Shown: positions 8,563 to 17,108 of the stretch, piece by piece | Numbering within the stretch: the stretch's first letter is position 1 | Layout: each line of letters opens with the position of its first letter | Translations under genes and position numbers: made by a program | Assembly (NCBI GenBank): GCA_050297535.1 | Contig: JBNKSV010000001.1 | Span: forward strand, 69,477 to 133,476 | Origin: JAAGZL01 sp050297535 | Lineage (GTDB): Bacteria; Pseudomonadota; Gammaproteobacteria; Chromatiales; Chromatiaceae | Length of the DNA: 64,000 nucleotides | Reading direction: 5' to 3' | Notes under the pieces: generated by a model | The model's database searches: none | What the model was told of the DNA's origin: nothing | The model's input: the letters and a program-made list of their open reading frames with translations, nothing else

Positions 8563-9072
8563 TTAATTCTTCTTATTTGATTTTATGGTTACTTTAACCC
8601 GCTGGCTTCCCTTGGCGCTGGTGCCGCCTTTGATAAGTGATTTTTTGCGATCGTAGGCTATACGGTCACTCTTGAATGTATCGCTGTCCTGAGTGAGCAC
8701 AGCATTTCCAATTAGATACATTAAGTCACTGTCGACATCATACTCAATGCGGGAACCTCTGCCGGTTACCGGTTTTTTGCTGCCACTGGCTTTCTGGGTG
8801 ATGCGAGCCGGACTGCCATACGCCTTTACCTGATTGGATTTGTTTTCGTGTTGTATGACCGTCACCTTGTCAGCAGTAAGTTTTATGCTTCCCTGAGTAA
8901 GAATTACATTGCCCTTGTATGTGCTGGTGTTTTTTCCCTCGTCGATCTCTACGCTATCCGCCTCTACCTCAATGGGTTTGTCCACATCGCTTTCCAGGGC
9001 GGCAGCTGCAAATGGCAGGGAGATCAGTAATAGTGTTATAAATAGCGATGGTGCCTTGTTAATTGACCTCAT
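8563..9072 (-). CDS. lptA: Lipopolysaccharide transport periplasmic protein LptA
   Basis: A 169-residue periplasmic protein. Its signal peptide (hydrophobic core about residues 9-24, likely cleavage after AAA near residue 25) precedes one OstA/LptA beta-jellyroll domain with the family motif IEVEADSVEIDEGKNTSTYKGNV-like at the start of the mature chain. It forms the bridge carrying LPS across the periplasm between LptC and the outer-membrane LptD. The ATG overlaps the end of lptC by 14 bases, indicating coupled translation. Confidence 0.94.
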   Translation of the reverse strand: MRSINKAPSLFITLLLISLPFAAAALESDVDKPIEVEADSVEIDEGKNTSTYKGNVILTQGSIKLTADKVTVIQHENKSNQVKAYGSPARITQKASGSKKPVTGRGSRIEYDVDSDLMYLIGNAVLTQDSDTFKSDRIAYDRKKSLIKGGTSAKGSQRVKVTIKSNKKN

Positions 9073-9622
9073 ACTTACCTCTTACATTGGCGGTAAATTT
9101 GATCCGCATGGGCGTGGTTAACCATGCCTGCATCCCTGTGGATGTTATGTGGTTATCGGGTTCGTTAATGGTAATCGACTCATCGGTCTCCGCATAGTTT
9201 TGTTTCGGCTGCACTCTAAGATTGCGGGTAACGATATGTACCGGGTTGGCATCGGCAGTCTTGGGCCGATCCATGATCACCTTGCCTTGGAGCAACAGCA
9301 GTTCACCATCACCTGAGAGCCAACCGGTCTCGGAATTTATATTCCACTTAGGTATGTTGTTTTCGAACGTGGTCATGTGCGGTTTTTCAAGTTCTGTGGA
9401 GTCGTCATCTGGATAGTGGATCATGCGGTCTGCGCTTAGTCTCTTATCCGGTCTTCCATCTACTCCCATAAGGGTGGTGGTGAAGTCCTTTAGGTAGTAG
9501 TCCATCTTGTGTTCTTCAGCCAAACTTTTATGTTCATCCACCGATGTTGTTGAGACCAGCCAATTGGTGCCTAGGGCAAGGATGGCCAGGATGGCGCCGA
9601 TTATCAGGTTTCTCTGTCCCAT
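9059..9622 (-). CDS. lptC: LPS export system protein LptC
   Basis: A 187-residue LptC counted from the ATG at 9620-9622, which places a single membrane anchor (about residues 6-22) directly at the N-terminus. A longer frame upstream would run into kdsC and is unlikely. The periplasmic part has the LptC jellyroll pattern, with NITSTGMQAWLTT-like repeats at the C-terminus. LptC docks LptBFG to LptA. It starts 12 bases after the kdsC stop and overlaps lptA. Confidence 0.92.
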   Translation of the reverse strand: MGQRNLIIGAILAILALGTNWLVSTTSVDEHKSLAEEHKMDYYLKDFTTTLMGVDGRPDKRLSADRMIHYPDDDSTELEKPHMTTFENNIPKWNINSETGWLSGDGELLLLQGKVIMDRPKTADANPVHIVTRNLRVQPKQNYAETDESITINEPDNHITSTGMQAWLTTPMRIKFTANVRGKYEVN

Positions 9623-9633
9623 TGTTGTCCCGG

Positions 9634-10152
9634 TCAGTATTTGTCCATGATGGTGTCGAAGGTATTCTGCGCCTGCATGATCATTTCGCATACCTCGCGG
9701 GCTGCGCCCTTGCCACCGGGGGCGGAGGTCTGCCAGTCGGACTGTTCGGCCACAGCTTTGGTTGCGTCTTGTACCGCTATGGCCAGTCCAACCTCGCGCA
9801 TGATGCAGAGATCCAGCAAGTCGTCACCCACATAGGCGATTTGTCCTGATTCCAGGTTTAACTTCTTTTTGATTTCGGCCAGGGCCTTGAGTTTATCCCT
9901 CTGTCCCTGGTAGACATGCTTGATGCCCAGGTCTCGCATGCGATTGGCTACCACCAGGGAATTGCGGGCTGAGATGATGCCAATCTCTATGCCGGAGTCT
10001 TGCAGCATGCGCATGCCGTGACCGTCCTTGGCGTTGAAGGCTTTATATTCCTGGCCGTCATCGCCCATGATCAGACTGCCGTCGGTCAGCACACCGTCCA
10101 CGTCGAATATTACCAGGCGTATCTGTTTGAGTTTTTCCGTAATCTGCATCAT
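9634..10152 (-). CDS. kdsC: 3-deoxy-D-manno-octulosonate 8-phosphate phosphatase KdsC
   Basis: A HAD-superfamily phosphatase of about 172 residues. The nucleophile motif is FDVDGVLTDGS near residue 16, motif II is in GIISARNS, and motif III/IV is AYVGDDLLDL. It removes phosphate from Kdo-8-phosphate in LPS core synthesis. Two adjacent ATG codons at 10150-10152 and 10147-10149 fit the family start. A longer frame into kdsD is possible but adds an unrelated cysteine-rich extension. It follows kdsD, the preceding step of the pathway, by 13 bases. Confidence 0.94.
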   Translation of the reverse strand: MMQITEKLKQIRLVIFDVDGVLTDGSLIMGDDGQEYKAFNAKDGHGMRMLQDSGIEIGIISARNSLVVANRMRDLGIKHVYQGQRDKLKALAEIKKKLNLESGQIAYVGDDLLDLCIMREVGLAIAVQDATKAVAEQSDWQTSAPGGKGAAREVCEMIMQAQNTFDTIMDKY

Positions 10153-10165
10153 TAAATTTGTACAG

Positions 10166-11173
10166 TTAGACCACGCCTGCCCGCAGCAGGTCATGCATGT
10201 TTAGAGCACCGATCAGGCGTTTGTTCGTATCTACTATCGGAATGCCGTTAATCTTCTTTTTCTGCATGATCTGTAGTGCCTCGGCGGCCAGCATATCTGC
10301 CTGGGCCATCTGACATGGGCTGGTCATTACCTCAGATATACCGCAGTTGTGTATGTCTATGCCCTGATCTAGGGTGCGCCTGAGATCGCCATCGGTGTAT
10401 ATGCCGATGACTGTGCCGTCATGGTCGACGACCACGGTCATGCCCAGGCCCTTGGCCGTCATCTCCATCAGTCCGTCGCGCAGAGATGCATCACTATTTA
10501 CCTGCGGGACAGCAGGACCTGAGTGCATGATATCACCTATATGCAGCAGCAGCCTCCGTCCCAGGATTCCGCCAGGATGGGATTTTGCGAAGTCCGCCTC
10601 GGTAAATCCGCGTGCCTCCAGCAAGGCAATGGCCAGTGCGTCTCCCATCACCAGGGCGGCCGTGGTGCTGGAGGTAGGCGCTAGGTTTAGAGGGCATGCC
10701 TCCTGTTCTACGCTGACGTCTAAATTTACATCCGCCTCCCTGGCTAGGTTGGAATCGCGGTTGCCAGTCAGGGTGATCAGGGGGACACCCAGGCGTTTTA
10801 TCAGAGGTAGGATAGTGAGCAGTTCCGCAGTCTCTCCGGAATTTGAAAGGGCCAGGACTACGTCTTGGGCGGTGATCATACCCAGATCGCCGTGGCTGGC
10901 CTCGCCAGGGTGTACGAAGAATGCCGGGCTGCCGGTGCTGGCCAGGGTGGCGGCTATCTTATGGCCTATGTGCCCAGACTTGCCCATGCCCAGGACCACT
11001 ATCCTGCCCTGGCATGCCAGCATAAAGCCGCAGGCGCGTGCGAACCCCTGATCAATGCGATCCTCCAGAGACTGTACCGCAGCGGTCTCATGTCGAACAA
11101 CGGCCCGCCCCAGCTCCTGGAGGCGTTCTAATTCTTCTGCCGGTAGTAGTTTGTCGTGCATGCTGGCCATCAT
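10166..11173 (-). CDS. kdsD: Arabinose-5-phosphate isomerase KdsD
   Basis: A 335-residue enzyme with an N-terminal SIS sugar-isomerase domain (GMGKSGHIGHKIAATLASTG near residue 61, SNSGETAELL near 109) and a pair of C-terminal CBS domains (about 205-335). It converts ribulose-5-phosphate to arabinose-5-phosphate, the first step of Kdo synthesis. The ATG overlaps the stop of the upstream Ca/Na antiporter gene by four bases. The order yrbG-kdsD-kdsC-lptC-lptA-lptB matches the conserved proteobacterial cluster. Confidence 0.95.
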   Translation of the reverse strand: MMASMHDKLLPAEELERLQELGRAVVRHETAAVQSLEDRIDQGFARACGFMLACQGRIVVLGMGKSGHIGHKIAATLASTGSPAFFVHPGEASHGDLGMITAQDVVLALSNSGETAELLTILPLIKRLGVPLITLTGNRDSNLAREADVNLDVSVEQEACPLNLAPTSSTTAALVMGDALAIALLEARGFTEADFAKSHPGGILGRRLLLHIGDIMHSGPAVPQVNSDASLRDGLMEMTAKGLGMTVVVDHDGTVIGIYTDGDLRRTLDQGIDIHNCGISEVMTSPCQMAQADMLAAEALQIMQKKKINGIPIVDTNKRLIGALNMHDLLRAGVV

Positions 11174-12144
11174 ATGATCTTTTGTATACCTAAAAATAAC
11201 ATCCCCTGATAGGTGATGAAAGCGGCGAATAATAAAACCCCTTCTAATCTGCTGATTCTGCCGTTTTTGCGAAAGCCGTAGCTCATAATAAACATGAGCA
11301 GGGTCAATCCGATCATAACCGGAATATCCCTGGTCATAATCTCAGGGCTAAAACTGCCGGGAGCAATCAGCCCAGGCATGGGTAGGACCGCCAGCAGGTT
11401 AAACATATTGGAACCGATGACATTGCCGATGGCGATGTCATGTTCCTGTTTTAGGGCGCTGGATACCCCTGCGGCCAGTTCCGGCAGGCTGGTGCCTATG
11501 GCCACTATGGTCAGTCCGATGACCAAGTCGCTCACGCCGAAGGCATGGGCGATGTTTACTGCGCCCCAGACCAGCATGCGTGAACTTAACAAAAGTAGCG
11601 TAAGGCCCAACAGAAACCAGGTGCTGGCGACCCCGGTGGACATGCCCTCCGGTATCTCGGCATCGAATTCCCTCTGCATGGGATCACTACTGCGGCTGCT
11701 GATGCCGATACGGACCATGCCGTACATAACCAATGCCAGCGTCAGGATCAGTATCACCCCATCCACGCGATCGAGCGATCCATCCAGCATCAGCACCATG
11801 GCCAGCAGGCATACCGCCAGCAAGATAGGGAATTCGCGCTTCAGGGTGTTGGATTTGACCGTGAGCGGTGCAACCATGGCAGTGACACCCAGTATGAGGG
11901 CTATGTTGGCGATGTTGGAACCCAGGGCGTTGCCAATGGCCAATCCCGGATTGCCCTGTAGTGATGCCATGGTCGAAACCAGGATTTCCGGTGCGGAGGT
12001 GCCGAAGCCGACTATGGTCAGCCCGATCAGCAGCGGTGAGACCCCGAGATTACGCGCCAGGGCTGCGGCCCCGGCGATGAAGCGGTCCGCACCCCATACC
12101 AGCAGTGCGAAGCCTAATATGATTGCTGCTATGTCCAGTAGCAT
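11170..12144 (-). CDS. Calcium/sodium antiporter, YrbG family (CaCA superfamily)
   Basis: A 324-residue inner-membrane protein with about ten hydrophobic segments and two inverted copies of the CaCA alpha-repeat: VGFGTSAPEILVS near residue 46 and VAIGTSLPELAAG near 211, each followed by GNA/VxGSN. These are the cation-binding repeats of K-independent Ca/Na exchangers. The physiological ion is inferred, and the E. coli YrbG gene also sits before kdsD. The stop overlaps the kdsD start. Confidence 0.93.
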   Translation of the reverse strand: MLLDIAAIILGFALLVWGADRFIAGAAALARNLGVSPLLIGLTIVGFGTSAPEILVSTMASLQGNPGLAIGNALGSNIANIALILGVTAMVAPLTVKSNTLKREFPILLAVCLLAMVLMLDGSLDRVDGVILILTLALVMYGMVRIGISSRSSDPMQREFDAEIPEGMSTGVASTWFLLGLTLLLLSSRMLVWGAVNIAHAFGVSDLVIGLTIVAIGTSLPELAAGVSSALKQEHDIAIGNVIGSNMFNLLAVLPMPGLIAPGSFSPEIMTRDIPVMIGLTLLMFIMSYGFRKNGRISRLEGVLLFAAFITYQGMLFLGIQKII

Positions 12145-12145
12145 A

Positions 12146-12604
12146 TCAGTCGATATAGAATTGCTGACTGAAGCGTGCGTTTATAGGCTTGTCTTGACCC
12201 TCCGGGGTTACCTCAAGGGTGAAGTTTACTATCTCTCGATTGATCACCGGAAAGTCGCCGATGTAATAGATGGCATCATTTTCCACTATCTCCCTCAGCG
12301 TTATATCTTTGGGTATGCCACCCAGAGGTTCTGCCTTTATCTTTATACTCGCCTTGACCGGGGTTCCGATGCCGCCGGGTTTGTCTTTGAGGACGCTGAT
12401 ATTAACCAGTCCGCGTAATTTACTACGCGGGATGTTGTAGGTCTTGGCAATCTCCGGTGTCAGGAAGTCGGACTTAAAGGCGTTATGGTGGATGGTGTAG
12501 CCGCCACTGCTGGTGCTGTTTTCCGCGGTAGCGGATGTAGCCAGGAGCATGAGGATGCAAAGCAGAAAGAGACTAATCTTGCGCTGTGTTTTCATAAGTA
12601 TCAT
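12146..12604 (-). CDS. DUF4426 domain-containing periplasmic protein
   Basis: A 152-residue secreted protein. Its N-terminal signal peptide (hydrophobic stretch about residues 11-24, likely cleavage after ATA) precedes one DUF4426 domain. An ATG three codons downstream (12593-12595) is an equally good start. No function is established for DUF4426. In Pseudomonas the homologous gene also lies beside metW and metX, and here it is 56 bases downstream of metW. That conserved linkage hints at a connection with methionine synthesis, but nothing in the sequence shows it. The next gene, the antiporter, starts 1 base after its stop. Confidence 0.85.
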   Translation of the reverse strand: MILMKTQRKISLFLLCILMLLATSATAENSTSSGGYTIHHNAFKSDFLTPEIAKTYNIPRSKLRGLVNISVLKDKPGGIGTPVKASIKIKAEPLGGIPKDITLREIVENDAIYYIGDFPVINREIVNFTLEVTPEGQDKPINARFSQQFYID

Positions 12605-12660
12605 CTTTAAAAATATCGAATCTGTATCTTAGAGTTCTATTGGACAGCAAGTTCAATGGG

Positions 12661-13257
12661 TTAGCTGTCACCACGTTGACAGCGGAAGATGGCGATCTCC
12701 CCCAGCAGGTTGGGGAGGAAACTGATGTTGGGCCGATGTGCATGATCCACCACGATCCGATCCAGGATCTGGATGCCATGGAGTCGGCACAGGTTTTCGA
12801 AGTCCTTGACCGTGCAAAGATGGATGTTCATGGTGTCATACCATTGAGCTGGCAGGGTTCTGGATACCGGCATCTTGCCACCGAATCCAAGCTGTAGCCG
12901 GTTCTTCCAGTAGCCGAAGTTGGGGAAGGTTACTATGCCTTCACGTCCTACCCGTAGCATCTCGGTCAACAGGCGCTCCGGAAAGTGCACCGCCTGCAGG
13001 GTCTGGGTCATGATGACGTAGTCGAAGGACTGTTCGTCAAAATCACTTAGGCCAGCGTCCAGGTCGCGTTGGATCACGTTTATCCCTTTGCTAATGCATT
13101 GGATGATATTGTCCGGTTCGATCTCCAGTCCATAGCCACTAACACCCAACTCATCGCGCAGCATGCAGAGCAGGGTGCCGTCACCGCAACCCAGGTCCAG
13201 TACCCGCGAACCAGGTTTGATCCACTGTTTTATGTTTGCCAGGTCGGGCCGTTGCAT
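12661..13257 (-). CDS. metW: Methionine biosynthesis protein MetW
   Basis: A 198-residue SAM-dependent methyltransferase-fold protein with the binding motif VLDLGCGDGTLL (about residues 19-30) and FDYVIMTQTLQAV. It matches MetW, which in proteobacteria is required with MetX for acylation of homoserine in methionine synthesis. The start ATG shares one base with the metX stop (position 13257), so translation is coupled. Confidence 0.95.
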   Translation of the reverse strand: MQRPDLANIKQWIKPGSRVLDLGCGDGTLLCMLRDELGVSGYGLEIEPDNIIQCISKGINVIQRDLDAGLSDFDEQSFDYVIMTQTLQAVHFPERLLTEMLRVGREGIVTFPNFGYWKNRLQLGFGGKMPVSRTLPAQWYDTMNIHLCTVKDFENLCRLHGIQILDRIVVDHAHRPNISFLPNLLGEIAIFRCQRGDS

Positions 13258-14402
13258 TATCCCCGCACCTCTTCGTCTATCTCGTTCATGTACGAGGTTA
13301 GGAGTTGCATGTAGTAGGGTATCGGCATGAGGAAGGCATCGTGCCCGCCGGATGCCTCGACTTCTCCGTAACTGACCTGGCGCTTGGCGTCTATCAGGGC
13401 TTTTACGATCTCTTTGGAGCGTTCAGGCGCAAAACGCCAGTCACTGGTGAACGAGACCACCAGGAACTTGGCGGTTGCCTGTTTCAGGGCGGCAACAAGG
13501 TCGTTCCCGTATTCGCTGGCCGGATCAAAATAGTCCAGGGCCTTGGTCATCAGCAGGTAGGTGTTAGCGTCGAAGCGGTTCACAAAGGACTGCCCCTGAT
13601 AACGCAGATAGCTCTCCACCTGGAACTCCACGTTGAAGTCGTACTTCAGTTGTCCTTCGCGCAGTTCACGGCCGAATTTTGCCCGCATGGCGTCATCGGA
13701 CAGATAGGTGATATGTCCAAGCATGCGCGCCAGCATCAGACCACGCCGGGGAACGGTGTCGTGGGCATAGAAGTGGCCGCCGTGAAAATCCGGGTCGGAG
13801 AGAATGGCCTGTCTGGCCACTTCGTTGAAGCCGATATTTTGGGCCGACAGTTTGGGAGCGGCTGCGATCACCAGCGCGTGCCGCAGCTGGTCGGGATAAT
13901 CTATGGCCCATTGCATGGCCTGCATGCCACCCAGGCTGCCGCCTATGACCGCTGCCCACTGTTCTATTCCCAAACTCTGCATTAGGGCATGCTGGGTCTT
14001 GACCCAATCTTTTACCGTCACTATGGGGAAGTCAGGTCCGTAGAAATTCCCAGTTTGCGGGTTGATGGTGTTGGGTCCAGTCGAACCCTTGCAACTACCA
14101 ATATTATTTACCGATACCACAAAGAATTTATTGGTATCGAACGGCTTGCCTGGTCCTATGCAACTATCCCACCAGCCCGGTTTCTTGTCGCCAGGGTAGA
14201 ATCCGGCCGCATGGTGATCGCCCGAGAGGGCGTGGCAGATGAGTAGTGCGTTGGTTTTGGCAGGGTTCAATTCGCCATAGGTTTCGTAAACCAGTTCATA
14301 TCCGGGCAGGGAGCGACCGCTGATCAGGGAGATCGGCTGATCGAATACCTGTTTTTGTGGTGTTACCAACCCAACAGAGTCGGGGGGGAATTGCTCGGAC
14401 AT
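13257..14402 (-). CDS. metX: Homoserine O-acyltransferase MetX
   Basis: A 381-residue alpha/beta-hydrolase-fold acyltransferase. It has LLICHALSGDHH near residue 52, nucleophile serine motif GGSLGGMQA near 153, the acid in VVSFTSDWRFAPE, and histidine in SGGHDAFL. It makes O-acyl-homoserine for methionine. MetX proteins paired with MetW are often succinyltransferases rather than acetyltransferases; the sequence alone does not settle this. A MITE-like element ends 40 bases upstream of the start codon (at 14443), in the promoter region. Confidence 0.93.
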   Translation of the reverse strand: MSEQFPPDSVGLVTPQKQVFDQPISLISGRSLPGYELVYETYGELNPAKTNALLICHALSGDHHAAGFYPGDKKPGWWDSCIGPGKPFDTNKFFVVSVNNIGSCKGSTGPNTINPQTGNFYGPDFPIVTVKDWVKTQHALMQSLGIEQWAAVIGGSLGGMQAMQWAIDYPDQLRHALVIAAAPKLSAQNIGFNEVARQAILSDPDFHGGHFYAHDTVPRRGLMLARMLGHITYLSDDAMRAKFGRELREGQLKYDFNVEFQVESYLRYQGQSFVNRFDANTYLLMTKALDYFDPASEYGNDLVAALKQATAKFLVVSFTSDWRFAPERSKEIVKALIDAKRQVSYGEVEASGGHDAFLMPIPYYMQLLTSYMNEIDEEVRG

Positions 14403-14442
14403 TTGGTCTTTAGACGGATTAGTTTATGACCGCAGCAGTCTA

Positions 14443-14686
14443 ACCCGGATAATTCATGAAGGGAATGAAGATCAGGGAAAATATGGCAAACAAGGTTGGT
14501 TGATCACTTGAAAAAGCATAGCTGTAGCTATGGGTTGAATGGGATCGGCCAAGATTGGCAGCCAGATTTTTCCTGAATTCGTTCAGGTATAAACTGTAAT
14601 TGTGAAAATAAGCGTCAAATTTCATATAACTTATCAAAGGGATGTTATTTGTTGTTTGTAGTGCCGTCTTCATGAAATATCCGGGT
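14443..14686. mobile_element. MITE-like element with 18-bp terminal inverted repeats
   Basis: A 244-bp segment bounded by inverted repeats: ACCCGGATAATTCATGAA at 14443-14460 and TTCATGAAATATCCGGGT at 14669-14686. They differ at one position. It has no transposase. A 77-codon minus-strand frame (14440-14673) spans it but resembles no known protein, and its C-terminal residues simply translate one terminal repeat. Internal short palindromes include CATAGC-TGTA-GCTATG and CCTGAA-TTCG-TTCAGG. No clear target-site duplication is seen. This is the layout of a non-autonomous element mobilised in trans, and the terminal sequence recalls ends of some IS1380-type elements (from memory, not verified). 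It occupies the space between the dynamin gene and metX. Confidence 0.72.
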
Positions 14687-14688
14687 GC

Positions 14689-14733
14689 GTCACTGCATCG
14701 AGGCGACGTAACTATTGCTTAGCATGCAGTGAC
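14689..14733 (-). terminator. Hairpin after the dynamin-like gene
   Basis: A perfect 10-bp inverted repeat (GTCACTGCAT at 14689-14698, ATGCAGTGAC at 14724-14733) begins 5 bases beyond the stop of the dynamin-like gene. The long loop and missing U tract make it a weak intrinsic terminator; it could be a transcript-end stabiliser. It abuts the right end of the MITE-like element. Confidence 0.35.
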
Positions 14734-14737
14734 AGCC

Positions 14738-16714
14738 TTAGGCCCTGTTTTCCTGCACCAGGCGTGGTTTGGGTCTGTCAGCGCCGTCCCATCCATAGAG
14801 ATTGGTCAGTCTGCTATGCATGTTGCGCAGGGCCAGCAGATCTTCCGAGATCTCTTGATGCTGCTGCTCCAATTCGTAGATCCTGATCTTCAGGGTATCG
14901 CGTGACTGACTGATCTTTTTCAGATCTTTCAGGTGTTGTTCGATGTTGTTGTGGTGATTGTGTATCTCATACACCAGTGGTTCTAGGCAGATCTTGATCC
15001 AGGCGTTGATCTCCTGGCGGGCTTGGAAGAATATGTCTCTTGCCCTGCTGACCATTGCCACGAAAAACCTTTTAACCACAAAGTGTTTTTCGGTCATGGC
15101 GGTTACCGGGCTGTTGCGGAAGATCTCTGCCTCCTGGGTCAGGAGATCCAGGTCGGTGAGGTGGCGCACCAGAGAGAACATCTTGGGCTGGGTAACGGTA
15201 AAGCCATGTTCGTTCTGGAAACGTTGATAGATGCTGCGTATCAGCCTTCTTACCTGTTCGCTCTCCTTTTGGACCACCTTCATGTCGGCGCGAATCTCCT
15301 CGAACAACTGGTACATGTTGGTTTTGAGGCCAATGGTGGTCCAATTCCCGGACATGCTGTTACGGGTCCTTTTAATCCTCTTTTCCAGCCGGTCCATATC
15401 CAGCGCCTTGCGCAGTTTTGTGGAATGGTTCTGTAGCACCTTGCGGCTGGCCTGGAAGCTGTTGATGTTCTTCATATACAGGGCCTGTTCTTCCCTGGTC
15501 TTTTCCATCATGGCCTCAATTACATCCATGCTCTTGCCGCTTATCTGGCGCAACTCGTCAAGCTGGGAGCGGACGCCGGAAAGTTTGGAAGAGACCATGC
15601 CGTAGGTGGTCTCAATCATATCGCTGACATCGGAGATTACGGTGTCCTGGATGATCTGGTGTCGGGACGTGAGGATGTTTTTGCTTAGATGATCTTCCAA
15701 CTGTTGCAGGTTACTCCTGGTCAGCAGTTCCTCATCCTTGCGCACCTTGGCCAGTAGTCCCTTTTGAGCTGAGATAGGGAAGATAGCGTTTTCACTGACC
15801 CCTAGTATCCTGGCGGTGGAGCGGCACTGCCCGGTGATTACGCGCTCAATCCTCTCTGTGCCGGACAGGTCATCCCACAGGGAGTCGATCTTGTTGAGTA
15901 CGACCATAAGCCCGCGTCTGCGGTTGTTCTGAAACCCCTTAATGTGGTTTTGCCACATCTCCAGGTCGGTCTTGGTGACGCCGGTATCTGCGGCCAGGAC
16001 AAACAGCACCGCCTGGCAGGCAGGCAACATGTTGAGCGTCAGTTCCGGTTCGCTGCCCAGGGCATTTAGGCCTGGGGTATCCAGTATGGTCAGACCTTCC
16101 TTCAAAAGCGGGTGTGGGAAGCTGATCATGGCATGGCGCCAACGCGGTATTTCGACAAAGGCAGGCGGATTTTCCAGGTGGGGGTGGAGTTCCGGATCGT
16201 ATAGCCCCAGACGTACCGCCTCTCTAAGGCTTACCCTGCGGGTCTTAATCACCTCGCGCAGGGTGTCTTCTATCTGTTCTGGGGAATCCAGGTCCAGAGG
16301 ATAGTTTACCCACTGTCCGGTTTCCTTCTTGAGATCCTTCAGGCTGGTGTCCTGGAGTCTGCTCTCGATCGGCAGCAGGCGCACATAGGCGTTATTGGTC
16401 TCCTTGTCATAGAACATCTCTGTGGGACACATGGTGGTGCGTCCGGCAGTGGATGGCAGCAGGCGCCGACCGTATTGGGCGAAGAATATGGCGTTGATCA
16501 GTTCGGTCTTGCCGCGGGAAAACTCGGCCACGAAGGCGATTGTCAGTCTATCGCTGTTAAGAGAGGCAACGGTATCCTTGATGATATTGTCCGTGTCCTT
16601 ATCGGACATCTCATTACTTATCAGCCAATCCTGATACTCGTGCAGGGTGCGGATAAGTCCGTGTTTCCATTTTCCGTAGGCCTTGACCTGCTTTTTTAGG
16701 TTTGAATCTTCCAT
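14738..16714 (-). CDS. Dynamin-like GTPase family protein
   Basis: A 658-residue protein with an N-terminal dynamin-type GTPase domain. The G1 loop AEFSRGKTELIN lies near residues 63-74, the likely G2 threonine is in TTMCPTEM near 93, G3 is ILDTPGLNAL near 211, and G4 is VLNKID near 271. A long predominantly helical, charged region (about 350-640) with heptad-like spacing resembles the stalk of bacterial dynamin-like proteins. No strong transmembrane segment is seen, so membrane association would be peripheral. Bacterial relatives act in membrane fusion, fission or stress repair. The gene is alone on its strand, with 94 bases before it and a hairpin and MITE after it. Confidence 0.85.
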   Translation of the reverse strand: MEDSNLKKQVKAYGKWKHGLIRTLHEYQDWLISNEMSDKDTDNIIKDTVASLNSDRLTIAFVAEFSRGKTELINAIFFAQYGRRLLPSTAGRTTMCPTEMFYDKETNNAYVRLLPIESRLQDTSLKDLKKETGQWVNYPLDLDSPEQIEDTLREVIKTRRVSLREAVRLGLYDPELHPHLENPPAFVEIPRWRHAMISFPHPLLKEGLTILDTPGLNALGSEPELTLNMLPACQAVLFVLAADTGVTKTDLEMWQNHIKGFQNNRRRGLMVVLNKIDSLWDDLSGTERIERVITGQCRSTARILGVSENAIFPISAQKGLLAKVRKDEELLTRSNLQQLEDHLSKNILTSRHQIIQDTVISDVSDMIETTYGMVSSKLSGVRSQLDELRQISGKSMDVIEAMMEKTREEQALYMKNINSFQASRKVLQNHSTKLRKALDMDRLEKRIKRTRNSMSGNWTTIGLKTNMYQLFEEIRADMKVVQKESEQVRRLIRSIYQRFQNEHGFTVTQPKMFSLVRHLTDLDLLTQEAEIFRNSPVTAMTEKHFVVKRFFVAMVSRARDIFFQARQEINAWIKICLEPLVYEIHNHHNNIEQHLKDLKKISQSRDTLKIRIYELEQQHQEISEDLLALRNMHSRLTNLYGWDGADRPKPRLVQENRA

Positions 16715-16808
16715 AGTCTTCTTAAAGTTGTTTATTACGGTGCGAACATTATTCCATGATTATAATGCATTTTTTTGTTTTTGCCTGTCTTTTTACCCGC
16801 ATACCTAA

Positions 16809-17108
16809 TCATAACCTATTTACAGCGATTGGGAACATGGTGGGTGATTTTATACGAAACAGCTTATTCCTAGAGGTCTGTCCGGTTTGCATGCTCACCT
16901 GAGATCTCTTCACCCCGAAGCTCTTGGCCAGGAATTTTTCCAGATGGTCGTTGGCCTTGCCTTCCACCGGCGGGGCGGTTATCCGTGCCTTGTAGTGGTC
17001 GCCGTGGGGTGCGATAAATTCGTCTTTTTTGGAACGTGGCTGCACCCTGAGGGAGAGTAGCAGGTCATCACCATCCCAGCGGAACCAGCCTTCTCCCTCA
17101 TCGTTCAT
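16809..17108 (-). CDS. DUF167 family protein YggU
   Basis: A 99-residue DUF167/YggU protein with the family motifs LRVQPRSKKDEF near residue 18 and ITAPPVEGKANDHLEKFLAKSF near 38. The molecular role is unknown. The gene almost always follows yggT in Gammaproteobacteria, and here its ATG overlaps the yggT stop by four bases. Confidence 0.92.
   Translation of the reverse strand: MNDEGEGWFRWDGDDLLLSLRVQPRSKKDEFIAPHGDHYKARITAPPVEGKANDHLEKFLAKSFGVKRSQVSMQTGQTSRNKLFRIKSPTMFPIAVNRL

Noticed and set aside
11294..12418. 374-codon plus-strand frame opposite the antiporter gene
   Set aside because: Shadow frame of a hydrophobic gene; Ser/Met/Pro-rich and without domains.
14440..14673. 77-codon minus-strand frame spanning the MITE-like element
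   Set aside because: Its C-terminus is the translation of a terminal inverted repeat and there is no convincing start context; treated as part of the element.
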